A stretch of 5,132 nucleotides of DNA from Vampirovibrionales bacterium. GTDB lineage: Bacteria > Cyanobacteriota > Vampirovibrionia > Vampirovibrionales > JAGQHJ01. Below the pieces are notes generated by a model. That model was not told the origin of the DNA and made no database searches. It saw only the letters and a program-made list of their open reading frames with translations. This document shows, piece after piece, positions 1 through 5,132 of this stretch (positions are counted from its first letter, which is position 1; each line of letters starts with the position of its first letter). The translations under genes and the position numbers were made by a program. Where the stretch lies: the NCBI GenBank assembly GCA_025451145.1, contig JANWKX010000050.1, forward strand, positions 1 to 5,132. Reading direction: 5' to 3'.

Positions 1-2
1 TG

Positions 3-614
3 GCCATTACAGATCACACGAAAAGTCTGGCCGTTGCCGGTGGCTTAACTGAAAAACGATTGATGGAACAGATGACGAAAATTGATCAATTGAATGAACA
101 GTTACATGGCCTCTTGCTTTTAAAATCGGCGGAAGTGGATATTTTAGAGGACGGTCGTTTGGATTTGTCGGATGCTATCTTAAAGGAACTGGATTGGGTG
201 GTCTGTTCCGTTCATTCTCGATTTAATTTATCCAGGGAAAAACAGACGGAACGTCTCATCCGGGCAATGAACAATCCCTATATGAACGCCTTGGCTCATC
301 CGACCGGACGCCTTATCAATGAGCGTGAACCCTATGAGGTTGATCTCAAGCGTATTATGAAAGTCGCTTTGGAGACTGGGTGCTATTTAGAGGTCAATGC
401 CCAGCCGAAACGTCTTGATTTAAATGATATGAACTGTAAAATGGCCAAAGACATGGGCGTGAAGGTTGTCATTTCAACGGATGCCCATAGCACCACCGAT
501 TTTAATAACTTGCGATATGGTGTGGATCAAGCGCAGCGTGGATGGCTTGAGCCTGACGATGTCATTAATACCCGTTCATGGCGTACGCTTAAATCACTGC
601 TGAAAAAGAAGTAA
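3..614 (+). CDS. polX: DNA polymerase X family protein, C-terminal PHP domain (5' partial)
   Basis: This is the last 203 residues of a bacterial DNA polymerase X; the reading frame is open to the left edge, so the Pol-beta-like polymerase and helix-hairpin-helix parts and the first PHP metal motif lie outside. Bacterial PolX fills short gaps in base-excision repair, and its PHP domain supplies Mn-dependent 3'-5' exonuclease and 3'-end-cleaning activity. In the visible fragment the PHP ligands are intact: His5 in ITDHT, Glu44 in AEVDIL, His71 in SVHSRFN, His99 in LAHPTGR, and Asp160/His162 in STDAHST, with spacings of 39, 27, 28, 61 and 2 residues. Family blocks such as EINA-like EVNAQPKRLDLND and LRYGVDQAQRGWL confirm PolX rather than histidinol phosphatase. 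It ends in a Lys-rich tail at TAA 612-614. A start at TTG 60 would be false, because the ITDH ligand lies upstream of it. I see no hairpin terminator after the stop. Confidence 0.93.
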   Translation, partial: AITDHTKSLAVAGGLTEKRLMEQMTKIDQLNEQLHGLLLLKSAEVDILEDGRLDLSDAILKELDWVVCSVHSRFNLSREKQTERLIRAMNNPYMNALAHPTGRLINEREPYEVDLKRIMKVALETGCYLEVNAQPKRLDLNDMNCKMAKDMGVKVVISTDAHSTTDFNNLRYGVDQAQRGWLEPDDVINTRSWRTLKSLLKKK

Positions 615-628
615 ACAAAGCGTTGGAT

Positions 629-656
629 TTGACATGGGTTTTTAATAAAATAAAAA
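629..656 (+). promoter_or_regulatory. candidate sigma-70-type promoter for the ankyrin gene
   Basis: A perfect -35 hexamer TTGACA lies at 629-634. Sixteen bases later is TAAAAA at 651-656, a four-of-six match to the -10 consensus, in an AT-rich stretch. Transcription from it would give a leader of about 100 nt before the ATG at 764. The -35 is convincing and the -10 is weak; no better -10 is found at 17 or 18 nt spacing. Confidence 0.4.
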
Positions 657-763
657 TTCAAATTTCATGGGTCTAATTTGGGAGGATCTGGGATTGGGGT
701 AAATACCTGAGCAGCTCTCAAGCCAAAGGAATCGTATTTGAATAAGAAGGATAAGGTAACAAA

Positions 764-1804
764 ATGAAAATTCAACATGTCATGGGGATAACCAAGCCTC
801 TTTTTCAAAAATCACAAGGGATATCTCGCCATCACACACAGTTCCTACGATTTCAAGGCACCGATGAAGATTTAGCAATGTTTTCTCAGCGTTTTTCCCG
901 GCAAGAGCAAGCTGGCCAAGCCGTTCAATTGGTGAAGACCTTGATTCAATCACAGCCTGAAGCGGCGACACAAGCGGTTATCGCTGCCCCAAGAGAAATT
1001 CGTCGTTTGGCCCTCCACTTTGTGGTATCCGGCGTGGATCGCCCCGATTTGATCAGATTGCTGGTTCAGCAAGGTCAAGTGCCTGTCGATGATATTCTCC
1101 AGGGAGATCGGTCTTTGATTGAAGCCATTGATGCCGAGCATGCCGGTAATGTGACTGCTTTGCTTGAGTTGAAGGCAAAGGTAAATGCCATTTCTGATAG
1201 AGAAAAAGCACCGGTTTTAGAGGCTTCTGGGAAATCCAGTGATGTTTTAAAAGCTGTTTTGGACTTTAAACCGGATCTCAAGGTACATGATAATTGGGGG
1301 TATGGGCCTTTGATGATTGCCGCCGATAGAGACAAGCTGGATAATGCCAATCTTCTGATTGAGCATCACGTGGATTTGAACGATCGGGCCAACGGGATTA
1401 TCGGGCATAAGCGAACCGCCGTATTCATTGCCGTTGAAAAATTTCATCGGGCGGTTGCCAAAAGGCTGATTGAGGTAGGCGCTCGTTTTGATCTGGCCGA
1501 CGAATACGGGATGACCACCATGCATCAAGCGGCTTGCACCGGTGAAGCGGATCTGTTGATGGACATGGCAAAACGAGCAACGGCACAACAGCTCAATCTG
1601 ACGGATGACTACGGCCGTACGGTTTTAGATTCCGGAATTAACTATGTAGGCTATAAAGGAATGCCGGAAGTCTTCTACTTGATGGAAACGCGAGGCGCTA
1701 AACTCAGCCCTGAAAGCCGTCGAAAATTGAAAACCTGGGTCGATCATTACGAAGAATGGAAAAGAGCCCATGCGGCTGAACTGAAGGCAAAGTTTGGCAA
1801 ATAG
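764..1804 (+). CDS. ankyrin-repeat protein, 346 aa
   Basis: An ankyrin-repeat protein of unknown partner. Ankyrin repeats are protein-binding scaffolds and no enzymatic motif is visible. About six degenerate repeats can be laid out: residues ~115-143, 144-175, 176-206, 208-244, 246-279 and 281-315. The clearest are DNWGYGPLMIAADR...NLLIEHHVDLND, the KRTAVFIAVEK...KRLIEVGARFDLA unit and DEYGMTTMHQAACTG. A further degenerate unit may lie at ~76-110. The N-terminal 70 residues are not repeat-like and are rich in Gln and Phe; I see no signal peptide or membrane segment, so a cytosolic location is the default. The C-terminal 30 residues form a charged, probably helical tail (KLKTWVDHYEEWKRAHAAEL). 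The ATG at 764 is preceded by TAAGGT at 752-757 with 6 nt spacing, which supports this start. The gene stands alone between polX and the convergent glyQ. An exported effector role is possible for such proteins in host-associated or predatory bacteria, but nothing here shows it. Confidence 0.88.
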   Translation: MKIQHVMGITKPLFQKSQGISRHHTQFLRFQGTDEDLAMFSQRFSRQEQAGQAVQLVKTLIQSQPEAATQAVIAAPREIRRLALHFVVSGVDRPDLIRLLVQQGQVPVDDILQGDRSLIEAIDAEHAGNVTALLELKAKVNAISDREKAPVLEASGKSSDVLKAVLDFKPDLKVHDNWGYGPLMIAADRDKLDNANLLIEHHVDLNDRANGIIGHKRTAVFIAVEKFHRAVAKRLIEVGARFDLADEYGMTTMHQAACTGEADLLMDMAKRATAQQLNLTDDYGRTVLDSGINYVGYKGMPEVFYLMETRGAKLSPESRRKLKTWVDHYEEWKRAHAAELKAKFGK

Positions 1805-1835
1805 ACTCGACAAGCGTCAAAACTAATTTAAAGTG

Positions 1836-1869
1836 ATTAAGTCCCAGATGGTTTCAGATGGGGCTTAAT
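1836..1869. terminator. hairpin between convergent genes, candidate bidirectional terminator
   Basis: An 11-bp stem pairs 1836-1846 (ATTAAGTCCCA) with 1859-1869 (TGGGGCTTAAT), with one G-T wobble and a 12-nt loop. It sits 32 bp after the ankyrin stop and 4 bp after the glyQ stop, where the two transcripts meet. There is no clean T run on either side. The minus-strand exit (CACTTTAAATTAGTTTTG) is the more T-rich, so it may serve glyQ better than the ankyrin gene. The large loop and lack of a U tail lower confidence that it is intrinsic. Confidence 0.5.
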
Positions 1870-1872
1870 GGT

Positions 1873-2769
1873 TTATGAGCCTTGTTGTTGAAGCAATGGA
1901 AAATTTTTGGCTGCTCGTTGCTCAATATAGAGCTTGGCCACTTTTTCCGCTAGGCGACGGATCCGAAGGATGTAATTCATTCGCTCATCCCGGCTAACCA
2001 CCCCTCTGGCATCCAGCAGGTTAAAGACATGGGAGCATTTTAAAACATAATCATAGGCCGGTAAGACCAGTTCGTGTTCCAGGCAGTTTTCCACTTCTTC
2101 CCGGTAGAGATTAAACAACTGGGCCAAGCGTTCCGGGGAAGCCACTTCAAAGTTATAGGTCGATTGTTCGACCTCATTTTGGTGATAAATCTGGCCGTAG
2201 GTAACTTGGGGGTTCCAACGGAGATCGTAGACACTATCCACTTCTTGCAGGTACATGGCGATGCGTTCACAGCCATAGGTGATTTCCACCGCCACCGGGC
2301 GGACTTCTTGGCCACCCGCTTGCTGAAAGTAAGTGAACTGGGTAATTTCCATGCCATCCAGCCAAACTTCCCAGCCGACGCCCCATGCGCCTAACGTGGG
2401 AGATTCCCAGTTGTCTTCCACAAAGCGAATATCATGGAGCTGGATATTAATCCCTAGGGCCTCAAGGCTTTTCAGGTACAGATCCTGAATATTGGCTGGC
2501 GCCGGCTTCATAATGACTTGATATTGAAAGTAATGTTGAAGGCGGTTGGGATTATCTCCGTAACGTCCATCCGTCGGTCTTCGGCACGGATCCACATTGG
2601 CCACATTCCACGGCTCCGGTCCCAGAACCCGTAGAAAGGTGGTGGGGTTCATGGTACTGGCGCCTTTTTCGATATCGTAGGGGTACTGGACCACACAGCC
2701 TTGAGCGGCCCAATACTCATTGAGTTTGGCGATAATCTCTTGAAAAGTCAGTCCGACGGGTTGTGCCAT
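1873..2769 (-). CDS. glyQ: glycine--tRNA ligase, alpha subunit
   Basis: The alpha subunit of the two-subunit (bacterial-type) glycyl-tRNA synthetase, a class II enzyme that with GlyS charges tRNA-Gly with glycine in the cytosol. GlyQ carries the aminoacylation active site that makes glycyl-adenylate. At 298 aa it is the normal length. Diagnostic blocks are present in order: EYWAAQGCVVQYPYDIEKGA (~18-37), STMNPTTFLRVLGPEPW (38-54), the arginine-rich block PCRRPTDGRYGDNPNRLQHY (61-80), FVEDNWESPTLGAWGVGWEV (116-135), TQFTYFQQAGG (143-153), and the class II motif 3 region YGCERIAMYLQ with Arg169. Nothing key is missing. The ATG (complement of 2767-2769) begins the family N-terminus directly; its ribosome site is weak (AAAGAAAG-like, no GGAG). 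It lies 32 bp downstream of the hydrolase gene on the same strand and is probably co-transcribed with it. glyS is not next to it: the other side is a convergent ankyrin gene. No T-box leader is seen. Confidence 0.97.
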   Translation of the reverse strand: MAQPVGLTFQEIIAKLNEYWAAQGCVVQYPYDIEKGASTMNPTTFLRVLGPEPWNVANVDPCRRPTDGRYGDNPNRLQHYFQYQVIMKPAPANIQDLYLKSLEALGINIQLHDIRFVEDNWESPTLGAWGVGWEVWLDGMEITQFTYFQQAGGQEVRPVAVEITYGCERIAMYLQEVDSVYDLRWNPQVTYGQIYHQNEVEQSTYNFEVASPERLAQLFNLYREEVENCLEHELVLPAYDYVLKCSHVFNLLDARGVVSRDERMNYILRIRRLAEKVAKLYIEQRAAKNFPLLQQQGS

Positions 2770-2801
2770 GATAATGCTTTCTTTGCTGCCATATCAGATT
2801 A

Positions 2802-3698
2802 TTATGGGGCAAGGGCTGTCAAGTGTGAAGGGTCTGCGACATGGTAATACTGTTTTTCCTCATGATAGGCCAGTTGACAAGCCGGAACCTCAATGTCATG
2901 CTCAAAAACATTGAGCCACCCTTTTTCAAAGGCTTCTTTCAGCAAAGCTTCCTTGATTTGCATCGTCTCTACCGGGTAGAGATCATAGCCCATGACATAG
3001 GGAATTTTCAGATGGTGATGGGTGGGAATGATATCGCCCCAGTAAATAAGACCACCTTGGGTGGTTTCTAAGGTTAAGATTTGATGACTTTCCGTATGGC
3101 CCCCGGTCACTCTTAATGTGAGGCCGGGGAAAATCTCGTTGGAGGGGCCTTCCAAAAGGGTTAATTTACCGGTGTCTTTCAGCGGCTGAAAATTCTCTTT
3201 TAAATAACTGGCCTTGGATTTGGGCGAAGGATGGTGAGCATCATGCCATTCGCCGGTATGAATAAAGGTCTGAGCTGACTCAAAAGTAGGTATGACCTCT
3301 CCGTCCTCATTAAACGTGGTGGTTCCTCCGGCATGATCAAAGTGAAGATGGGTCAGCATCAGATGCGTCATGTCTTTGGGCTTTAGCCCTAGAGGTTCAA
3401 GATAGGCCTCAATGGGGGCGCTTTGCTGAATCCCGTACATCTCCTGATGCTTGGATGAGAATTTGGTCCCAACCCCGGTATCCAGCAGGCATTTTTGATC
3501 TTGATACTCTATTAATAAGCAATTTAATCCCAAGGGGATTCGGTTTTTTTCATCGACTGGTAATAGTTTCTCCCACAGCACTTTGGGAACCACCCCAAAC
3601 ATGGCGCCACCATCCAAGGCAAGTTGCCCAACATTAAGAATGGTGATTTTGTAATCGCCGAGGATAAAGCTAGGGTAGGGGCTTAAATTAACGGACAT
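2802..3698 (-). CDS. YtnP-like metallo-beta-lactamase-fold hydrolase
   Basis: A 298-aa metallo-beta-lactamase-fold protein with the complete dinuclear metal site: His117, His119, Asp121 and His122 in THLHFDHAGG, His201 in GGHTESH, Asp222 in YWGDIIPT, and His267 in FEHD. The N-terminal block GGAMFGVVPKVLWEKLLPVD (~30-49), followed by KNRIPLGLNCLLI, and the stretch PYVMGYDLYPVETMQIKE resemble Bacillus YtnP and its relatives, which include lactonases acting on acyl-homoserine lactones. The substrate here cannot be told from sequence, and other ester or thioester hydrolases share the fold. The usual GHTPGH-type signature is GHTESH here, but the metal ligands are kept. There is no signal peptide, so it is likely cytosolic. 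The start (complement of 3696-3698) is well supported by AGAGGA (complement of 3708-3713) with 9 nt spacing. It is the first gene of a probable two-gene unit with glyQ and is divergent from the Met/Gln-rich gene across 173 bp. I find no convincing promoter hexamers for it. Confidence 0.9.
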   Translation of the reverse strand: MSVNLSPYPSFILGDYKITILNVGQLALDGGAMFGVVPKVLWEKLLPVDEKNRIPLGLNCLLIEYQDQKCLLDTGVGTKFSSKHQEMYGIQQSAPIEAYLEPLGLKPKDMTHLMLTHLHFDHAGGTTTFNEDGEVIPTFESAQTFIHTGEWHDAHHPSPKSKASYLKENFQPLKDTGKLTLLEGPSNEIFPGLTLRVTGGHTESHQILTLETTQGGLIYWGDIIPTHHHLKIPYVMGYDLYPVETMQIKEALLKEAFEKGWLNVFEHDIEVPACQLAYHEEKQYYHVADPSHLTALAP

Positions 3699-3832
3699 TG
3701 GTTTTTATCCTCTGAATGAAAAGCCTGATTAATACGATATCGCAAATCATCAGGAGATCCAAAAAACGGGTTATTGAAGCGTCGCCACTTAACATTTTTT
3801 ATTCAGTATTAAACTTTCAGAGAGAGCGGCCG

Positions 3833-3854
3833 ATACCTCCATCAAACGGAGGAT
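3833..3854 (+). promoter_or_regulatory. small leader hairpin covering the first of two ribosome binding sites
   Basis: CCTCC at 3836-3840 pairs with GGAGG at 3848-3852 across a 7-nt loop, and can extend by two pairs past a bulged A at 3835. The right arm is itself a strong Shine-Dalgarno (GGAGGA, 3848-3853), but it is 18 nt from the ATG at 3872. A second site, AGAGGAG at 3855-3861, lies 10 nt from the ATG and is left free just 3' of the stem. The pairing is seen directly; a regulatory role is inference. Confidence 0.35.
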
Positions 3855-3871
3855 AGAGGAGTTTCGATATT

Positions 3872-4414
3872 ATGGCAGATTGGAGTCAAATTCAGGCAAT
3901 TATTGGCCCTGCAAACCAAGCAATTTCACAGACATTACAATATGTGCAGTCTATTCAGGCAAATCCGCCTCAACAAACGATGTCAGGGACCAGTACCTAC
4001 CCATACGGCACCACGAGTTATGGTGGGACAACTTCGGTTGACCCCAATACTCAGGCGTATATGCAGGAGATGGAGACCCAAAATCAGCAAATGTCCATGA
4101 TGATGCAAACCATGATGGGGATTATGTCAAGTTTAATGACATCTGGGGCCATTGATTTTACCAAGACCAATCTGTCACAGGATCAGATCAATCAGATGAT
4201 TTCATCCATGCAGTCTTTTAGCGGGGGGATGAGCAGTGGCATGAATATGAGCACTATGCCCACCACTTATCCTAGTTATGCCCAACAAATGGCCAGCACC
4301 GTCGCCATGAGCCCCAATAGCATGTATCAGCAGCTTTATAATTACAACACCAATGCCATGAATGAGGGTTCCTACGGTGGCTTGTCAACTTCCCAGGATC
4401 CTCTCCAGGCATAA
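3872..4414 (+). CDS. Met/Gln-rich low-complexity protein of unknown function, 180 aa
   Basis: I do not recognise this protein. Its composition is striking: 22 Met (12%), 25 Gln (14%) and 12 Asn, with no Cys, His or Arg, one Lys (98) and eight acidic residues, giving a net charge near -7. Four zones can be seen. Residues 1-30 could form an amphipathic helix (DWSQIQAIIGPANQAISQTL). Residues 31-58 are a Pro/Ser/Thr/Gly/Tyr linker. Residues 60-92 are a likely helix with ten Met (MEMETQNQQ-type start, then MSMMMQTMMGIMSSLM). Residues 93-180 are a Ser/Gln/Tyr-rich, probably disordered tail with a second Met cluster at 109-129. There is no signal peptide or clear membrane helix. The ATG at 3872 has AGAGGAG 10 nt upstream, so expression is plausible. 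It could be a structural, secreted or self-assembling (prion-like) protein, or use Met clusters for metal or hydrophobic-partner binding; none of these is shown. The strong ribosome site and clean frame argue that it is real. Confidence 0.75.
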   Translation: MADWSQIQAIIGPANQAISQTLQYVQSIQANPPQQTMSGTSTYPYGTTSYGGTTSVDPNTQAYMQEMETQNQQMSMMMQTMMGIMSSLMTSGAIDFTKTNLSQDQINQMISSMQSFSGGMSSGMNMSTMPTTYPSYAQQMASTVAMSPNSMYQQLYNYNTNAMNEGSYGGLSTSQDPLQA

Positions 4415-4448
4415 TATCCTCTTGTGTTGGAAGCATAAAAATTGAAAT

Positions 4449-4479
4449 TAGGGCTTTTATGTTCAGAATAAAGGCCCTA
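4449..4479 (+). terminator. hairpin after the Met/Gln-rich gene, probable terminator
   Basis: A 12-bp stem pairs 4449-4460 (TAGGGCTTTTAT) with 4468-4479 (ATAAAGGCCCTA) with one G-T wobble and a 7-nt loop. It begins 34 bp after the TAA of the 180-aa protein gene. The bases after it on the plus strand (TTGCCTTGG) are not a good U tail. The minus-strand exit has a TTTTTA run, but no minus-strand gene is seen that would use it. It may terminate in a factor-assisted way or protect the 3' end. Confidence 0.55.
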
Positions 4480-4577
4480 TTGCCTTGGCATCATGAGTTT
4501 CCAAAAAAAATCGAGCGTGATAAGACCAAGCTTTGCAATCAGTGGATAGCTTCATGGTTCGTATTTTGAAACAAACC

Positions 4578-4607
4578 TTGGTATTCTCATTTTCTTTTTT
4601 TTATAAT
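4578..4607 (+). promoter_or_regulatory. candidate promoter for the 143-aa protein gene
   Basis: A perfect -10 hexamer TATAAT at 4602-4607 is preceded, at 18 nt spacing, by TTGGTA at 4578-4583 (four of six -35 matches), and a run of eight T (4595-4602) leads into the -10. Transcription would begin near 4614 and give a leader of about 40 nt. A second TATAAT at 4618-4623 has only a T tract at the -35 distance. Confidence 0.5.
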
Positions 4608-4625
4608 TCAAATTTCTTATAATTC
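4601..4625 (+). repeat. direct repeat TTATAATTC, two copies 16 bp apart
   Basis: The 9-mer TTATAATTC occurs at 4601-4609 and again at 4617-4625. Each copy contains a consensus -10 hexamer. This may be two overlapping promoters, or a repeat that arose by chance in AT-rich DNA. Confidence 0.6.
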
Positions 4626-4656
4626 TAAGCGTTTAGTGTCAGGAGGTTCTGTTTCA

Positions 4657-5088
4657 ATGCGACCAATCTTATTTGGCGAAGCTTACCGGGTTAAATTTCA
4701 GCCCATGCAAAAAACATCTAAGGAAGAGTTATCCTCTTTTTGGGCGGAGAAACAAGGCTATGTCGAGAAGCAATTTTTAAAGGCCGCAGTGAATGCTGGC
4801 ATTCGTGGCCAATTTCTTAATCATGATGGTTATGATTACTTTATTTATAATGGGCCAAGGGCCAATACGGTGACGCAACTTAGAGAAGCAAACCAAAAAT
4901 TTGATCCGGGCGATACGAAAGATTTACAAGCACTGGGGCTTGCCTACATTCGATATCGTGATTATGTGCGTGAACAAGGCATCCTGGAACCCGATGGAAC
5001 GTTAACCTTAAACTACCGGGTATCTGATATGACGGGTGGCGTTCACCTGGAAAATGCTGAACAAGCTGCTTCAACCTTGAAAAAATAA
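4657..5088 (+). CDS. protein of unknown function, 143 aa
   Basis: I do not recognise this protein. The frame is also open from a GTG at 4636, but the strong ribosome site AGGAGG at 4641-4646 would then lie inside the gene. It is placed 10 nt before the ATG at 4657, so that ATG is the likely start, giving 143 residues beginning MRPILFGEAYRVKF. The protein is soluble-looking, with no signal peptide, membrane segment or Cys. Residues ~19-50 are charged and probably helical (SKEELSSFWAEKQGYVEKQF), ~51-66 are aromatic (HDGYDYFIYNG), ~73-108 are probably helical with a Tyr/Arg patch (AYIRYRDYVREQG), and ~111-122 look like beta strand (PDGTLTLNYRV). A candidate promoter sits just upstream, so it is probably transcribed alone. 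No terminator hairpin is visible in the 44 bases after the TAA, which hold only T-rich sequence. Confidence 0.75.
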   Translation: MRPILFGEAYRVKFQPMQKTSKEELSSFWAEKQGYVEKQFLKAAVNAGIRGQFLNHDGYDYFIYNGPRANTVTQLREANQKFDPGDTKDLQALGLAYIRYRDYVREQGILEPDGTLTLNYRVSDMTGGVHLENAEQAASTLKK

Positions 5089-5132
5089 TCTTCAGACTTT
5101 TTGAGCAGTTTTTTAGACTGACTGTTATACAA

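Noticed and set aside
60..614. PolX fragment starting at TTG 60
   Set aside because: The same frame is open to position 3 and the upstream residues contain the ITDH metal ligand, so the gene is cut by the window edge rather than starting here.
667..702. 11-codon upstream open frame in the ankyrin leader
   Set aside because: It has no ribosome binding site before its ATG and is short enough to be chance.
780..1813. Minus-strand open frames across the ankyrin gene
   Set aside because: They overlap a clear repeat protein, lack ribosome sites I could trust and have shadow-type composition.
2040..2394. Open frames overlapping glyQ on both strands (2040-2357 minus, 2074-2394 plus)
   Set aside because: They lie wholly inside the well-supported glyQ gene and their products show no family features.
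3774..3803. Promoter TTGAAG with a TTTATT -10 for the 180-aa gene
   Set aside because: The -10 matches only three of six positions at acceptable spacing.
3699..3871. T-box riboswitch or other glycine-responsive leader ahead of the hydrolase-glyQ unit
   Set aside because: No T-box-like conserved sequence followed by a terminator/antiterminator pair is visible; only short weak inverted repeats (for example CCTGA 3724-3728 with TCAGG 3750-3754).
4480..4600. Small gene or RNA in the AT-rich spacer
   Set aside because: No open frame with a ribosome site and no convincing structured RNA beyond the hairpin at 4449-4479; only A8 (4503-4510) and T8 homopolymers.
5089..5132. Terminator after the 143-aa gene
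   Set aside because: T runs are present, but the only pairing is a 4-bp CAGT/ACTG stem; the repeated AGACT is direct, not inverted.

Overview
The window is an ordinary bacterial chromosomal segment of moderate GC with six protein-coding genes, one cut by the left edge. I see no RNA gene, CRISPR array, insertion sequence or phage gene. Taxonomic signals are weak. The bacterial-type PolX (polymerase plus PHP domain), the two-subunit type glycyl-tRNA synthetase with glyQ not followed by glyS, and the presence of orphan small proteins would fit a non-photosynthetic relative of Cyanobacteria (Melainabacteria/Vampirovibrionales), but this is a guess from gene style, not a demonstrated placement.

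Layout. Positions 3-614 (+) hold the C-terminal PHP nuclease domain of DNA polymerase X. After a 149-bp gap with a candidate promoter and a G-tract run, 764-1804 (+) encodes a 346-residue ankyrin-repeat protein. It converges on a two-gene minus-strand unit, with a hairpin between the converging ends. That unit reads from right to left: a YtnP-like metallo-beta-lactamase-fold hydrolase (2802-3698), then 32 bp later glyQ, the glycyl-tRNA synthetase alpha subunit (1873-2769). A 173-bp divergent intergenic region separates it from two plus-strand genes that I do not recognise: a methionine- and glutamine-rich low-complexity protein of 180 residues (3872-4414) and a 143-residue protein (4657-5088).

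How the genes relate. PolX is a DNA-repair enzyme, GlyQ is part of translation, and the hydrolase probably opens a lactone or similar ester; only the hydrolase and glyQ look co-transcribed. The ankyrin protein and the two right-hand proteins have no functional link visible from sequence. The most unusual item is the 180-residue protein, which has 22 Met, 25 Gln, no Cys, His or Arg and a single Lys. No complete new multi-gene system is evident; the right-hand 1.4 kb is the part least explained by known families.
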